Of a stretch of 64,000 bases of DNA, positions 61,798 to 64,000 are shown piece by piece. Origin of the DNA: Limnohabitans sp. INBF002 (GTDB lineage Bacteria; Pseudomonadota; Gammaproteobacteria; Burkholderiales; Burkholderiaceae_C). The notes under the pieces are model-generated. The model was not told where the DNA came from and did not search any database. It was given only the letters and a program-made list of their open reading frames with translations. The translations under genes and the position numbers were made by a program. Position 1 is the first letter of the stretch, and every line of letters starts with the position of its first letter. Location: NCBI RefSeq assembly GCF_027924905.1, contig NZ_AP027055.1, positions 2,170,001 to 2,234,000 on the forward strand, written 5' to 3'.

Positions 61798-62481
61798 TTA
61801 TTTGCCTGCCGACAGAGCAGCAGAGAAGGCATCGATGATGCGGCGAATGTCGGCCTGCTTCATCTTGAGCGCGGCTTGGTTGACCACCAAGCGCGAGCTG
61901 ATGTCCATGATGCGCTCAACTTCCACCAAGTGGTTGGCTTTGAGCGTGTTGCCGGTAGACACCAAGTCCACGATGGCATCGGCCAAGCCGGTGAGCGGGG
62001 CCAATTCCATGGAGCCATAGAGCTTGACCAAATCGACGTGCACGCCTTTGGTGGCGAAGAAGTCACGCGCAATAGTGGTGTACTTGGTCGCCACTTTCAA
62101 GCGTGCGCCTTGTTTGACCATCGCGGCGTAATCGAAGTCAGAACGCACGGCTACGCTCATGCGGCATTTGGCGATTTGCAAATCGAGCGGTTGGTACAGG
62201 CCCGTGGTGGCCACGCCACCCGCCACACCACCGCTGTGTTCGATCAACGTGTCAAGACCCGTCACACCCAAATCAGCACCGCCGTATTGCACATACGTGG
62301 GCACATCAGACGCACGCACCAGCACCACGCGCACGTTGGCGTGGTTGGTGGGCAAGATGAGCTTGCGAGATTTTTCTGGGTCTTCGAGCACCTCAATGCC
62401 TGCGGCTTTGAGCAGCGGCATGGTTTCGTCAAAGATGCGGCCTTTGGAGAGAGCGAGTGTGAGCATTTCTTTTACTTTCAT
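61798..62481 (-). CDS. hisG: ATP phosphoribosyltransferase, short form
   Basis: From the ATG at 62481 ([20 protein letters not shown]) the protein is 227 residues. [17 protein letters not shown] and [48 protein letters not shown] (in two parts) match the catalytic domain of HisG. The C-terminal regulatory ACT-like domain of the long form (about 300 residues) is missing, so this is the HisGS type, which needs HisZ as a regulatory subunit. hisZ is not in this window. It is the first his gene here and therefore the control point of the pathway. Confidence 0.95.
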   Translation of the reverse strand: MKVKEMLTLALSKGRIFDETMPLLKAAGIEVLEDPEKSRKLILPTNHANVRVVLVRASDVPTYVQYGGADLGVTGLDTLIEHSGGVAGGVATTGLYQPLDLQIAKCRMSVAVRSDFDYAAMVKQGARLKVATKYTTIARDFFATKGVHVDLVKLYGSMELAPLTGLADAIVDLVSTGNTLKANHLVEVERIMDISSRLVVNQAALKMKQADIRRIIDAFSAALSAGK

Positions 62482-62489
62482 GGCGTGAG

Positions 62490-62572
62490 CGCCGCCGGGC
62501 CGCCCCAAGGCGCGAGGGCCCCCTCGGGGGGCAGCGAAGTACACGAAGTGACGAGCGTGGGGGCCATTACTT
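62490..62572. repeat. GC-rich intergenic repeat between murA and hisG with a hairpin
   Basis: The minus strand reads ...CACGCTCGTCACTTCGTGTA CTTCGCTGCCCCCCGAGGGG... ending in GGCGGCGCTCACGCC before the hisG ATG. I recognise closely similar sequence from many Comamonadaceae intergenic regions (established by memory, not by search). It contains a 6-bp GCCCCC/GGGGGC hairpin (62518-62523 with 62527-62532). No T-run follows, so it is not a standard terminator. Confidence 0.6.
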
Positions 62573-63844
62573 GACTCTTTCGATATCTGCACCGATAGCG
62601 CGCAGCTTGGCTTCCATCTTGTCGTAGCCACGGTCCAAGTGGTAGATGCGGTCCACCAAGGTTTCGCCATCGGCTACCAAGCCGGCAATCACCAGCGAGG
62701 CAGAAGCGCGCAAGTCAGTAGCCATCACTGTTGCACCCGAGAGCTTTTGCACGCCTTCAAGCACGGCCACTTTGCCGTCGATTTGGATGTGTGCACCCAA
62801 GCGCACCAACTCGTTGACATGCATGAAGCGGTTTTCAAAAATCGTTTCGGTCACCTTCGAGGCACCCTTGGCAATCGCGTTCAACACCATGAACTGCGCT
62901 TGCATGTCGGTGGGGAAGCCTGGGTATTCGGTGGTGCGGAAGTTTTGCGCCTTGAGGTGTTCATACGCGGGCGCTGTGCCTTGGATGCGAATGCCGTCTT
63001 CGTTGGCAGTGACGATTGCACCAGCATCGCGCAGCTTGTCGATGACCGCGTCCAAATGGTCGGCACGGGCGTGGCGCAAAAACACGTCGCCGCCGGTCGC
63101 AGCCACTGCGCACAAAAACGTGCCGGCTTCAATGCGGTCGGCCACCACTTTATGGGTGCAGCCGTGCAAGCGCTCCACACCTTGGATGTGAATACGGCTG
63201 GTGCCGTGGCCTTCAATCTTCGCGCCCATGGCAATGAGCATTTCAGCCAAGTCTGGAATTTCTGGCTCTTGCGCAGCGTTTTCTAAAACGGTTTCGCCGT
63301 CGGCCAAAGCCGCAGCCATCAGGAAGTTTTCTGTGCCCGTGACCGTCACCATGTCGGTGGCAATGCGCGCGCCTTTGAGGCGTGTGCGACCACCACCCAA
63401 CTTCGCCACCATGTAGCCGTGCTCCACCTCAATTTCAGCACCCATGGCTTGCAAGCCTTTCAAGTGCTGATCCACAGGGCGTGAGCCAATGGCGCAACCG
63501 CCGGGCAACGACACCTTGGCGTGACCAAAGCGGGCCAACAAGGGGCCCAGCGCCAGCACCGAAGCGCGCATGGTTTTCACCAGCTCGTAAGGGGCTTCGG
63601 GGTTGTTCAAACCACCCGCATCCAAACTCACGGTGCCGTCATCGGCGCGCTCGGCGGTGACACCCATGTTGCGGATGAGCTTGAGCATGGTGGCCACGTC
63701 TTGCAACTGCGGCACGTTGTGCAACGTGACAGGTTGGTCGGTCAACAAGGCCGCGCACAGCTCGGGCAGGGCCGCGTTTTTGGCGCCAGAAATCAGCACC
63801 TCGCCATTGAGGGTGCGGCCGCCGCGAACGAGTAATTTATCCAT
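62567..63844 (-). CDS. murA: UDP-N-acetylglucosamine 1-carboxyvinyltransferase
   Basis: The 425-residue protein is Mur[41 protein letters not shown] and the active-site Cys in [20 protein letters not shown] (fosfomycin-sensitive Cys form). It commits UDP-GlcNAc to peptidoglycan synthesis. The order bolA-murA-hisG is conserved in Betaproteobacteria. Confidence 0.98.
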   Translation of the reverse strand: MDKLLVRGGRTLNGEVLISGAKNAALPELCAALLTDQPVTLHNVPQLQDVATMLKLIRNMGVTAERADDGTVSLDAGGLNNPEAPYELVKTMRASVLALGPLLARFGHAKVSLPGGCAIGSRPVDQHLKGLQAMGAEIEVEHGYMVAKLGGGRTRLKGARIATDMVTVTGTENFLMAAALADGETVLENAAQEPEIPDLAEMLIAMGAKIEGHGTSRIHIQGVERLHGCTHKVVADRIEAGTFLCAVAATGGDVFLRHARADHLDAVIDKLRDAGAIVTANEDGIRIQGTAPAYEHLKAQNFRTTEYPGFPTDMQAQFMVLNAIAKGASKVTETIFENRFMHVNELVRLGAHIQIDGKVAVLEGVQKLSGATVMATDLRASASLVIAGLVADGETLVDRIYHLDRGYDKMEAKLRAIGADIERVK

Positions 63845-63852
63845 AGGGTTTC

Positions 63853-64000
63853 TTAAGCTTTAGAAGCAGCTTGCCACTCGGCAGGCGTGTAGGTTTTCAT
63901 GGACAAAGCGTGTACTTCGTCGGTTTTGATTTTTTCGCCCAAGGTGGCGTACACCTTCTGGTGGCGTTGGATGAGGCGTTTGCCTTCAAACTCGGCGGAC
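63853..64000 (-). CDS. BolA family protein, C-terminal part (cut by window edge)
   Basis: About 48 C-terminal residues are visible, reading [43 protein letters not shown] and ending at a TAA at 63855-63853. The F.GKrl..RHr.Vy..Lg motif and [10 protein letters not shown] ending are typical of the IbaG/YrbA type of BolA. These proteins bind [2Fe-2S] clusters with monothiol glutaredoxins; grxD is also in this window. The start lies beyond the edge. Confidence 0.85.
   Translation of the reverse strand, partial: SAEFEGKRLIQRHQKVYATLGEKIKTDEVHALSMKTYTPAEWQAASKA

Noticed and set aside
62482-62670. N-terminal extension of hisG
   Set aside because: It would translate the intergenic repeat and part of murA; HisG family proteins begin at the ATG at 62481.

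Overview
The window is chromosomal core DNA of a betaproteobacterium, most likely a Burkholderiales member of the Comamonadaceae type (Limnohabitans/Rhodoferax-like). This placement is inferred from gene order (ubiJ-ubiB with a Tim44-domain gene and ubiE; petABC-sspAB; the bolA-murA-his-hinT-tat-degQ-nif3 block; pilBCD-coaE-zapD-yacG), from separate hisI and hisE genes, and from GC-rich intergenic repeats typical of that family. I see no prophage, transposase, CRISPR array, rRNA operon or secondary-metabolite cluster. One tRNA gene is present (Thr, anticodon UGU).

Layout. 1-5.8 kb: start of folE (truncated by the window edge), a phospholipase D/cardiolipin-synthase-like gene overlapping an endonuclease/exonuclease/phosphatase gene, an outer-membrane-barrel-like protein, a class I methyltransferase converging on an alpha/beta hydrolase, and a lone ABC ATPase with altered catalytic positions. 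5.8-11 kb: katG, then aspS, a DUF502 membrane protein and an FmdB-type zinc ribbon. 11-20.7 kb: a sodium:solute symporter, ubiB, ubiJ, a Tim44-domain protein, ubiE, a DUF971 gene and a 1290-residue FAD/Fe-S oxidoreductase. 20.7-25 kb: a gene-free stretch with a long hairpin repeat, a small membrane protein divergent from hemA, then hemA-prfA-prmC-grxD. 25-31.6 kb: a lipoprotein, a lytic transglycosylase, proS, rppH, proB, obgE, rpmA, rplU. 31.7-39.3 kb: ispB, a small islet (two unknown genes, an H-NS-like gene, hupB), a compact pilB with pilC and pilD, then coaE, zapD and yacG. 39.3-45.3 kb: a mutT-type Nudix gene, a DUF815 ATPase, argJ, secA, a DciA-like gene and tRNA-Thr. 45.3-51 kb: sspB, sspA, petC, petB, petA, mscL, pdxA. 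51-64 kb: nif3, a DegQ-like protease, tatC/B/A, hinT, the his operon (E, I, F, a sugar-phosphate mutarotase, A, H, B, C, D, G), murA and the end of a bolA-family gene.

Functional themes are ubiquinone synthesis (ispB, ubiB, ubiJ, ubiE) feeding the bc1 complex (petABC), protein export (secA, tatABC), histidine synthesis, translation (aspS, proS, prfA, prmC, rplU, rpmA, obgE) and type IV pilus assembly. I found no convincing new multi-gene system. The most distinctive signals are a 24-bp perfect palindrome and an SD-sequestering hairpin between hupB and pilB, the four-gene islet beside them, a compact PilB lacking its N-terminal domain, an ABC ATPase with changed Walker B and H-switch positions, a 'HSERSEE' repeat inside a long hairpin, a mutarotase inserted in the his operon, and several genes whose only promoter-like -10 sits 6-7 nt before the start codon (possible leaderless mRNAs).
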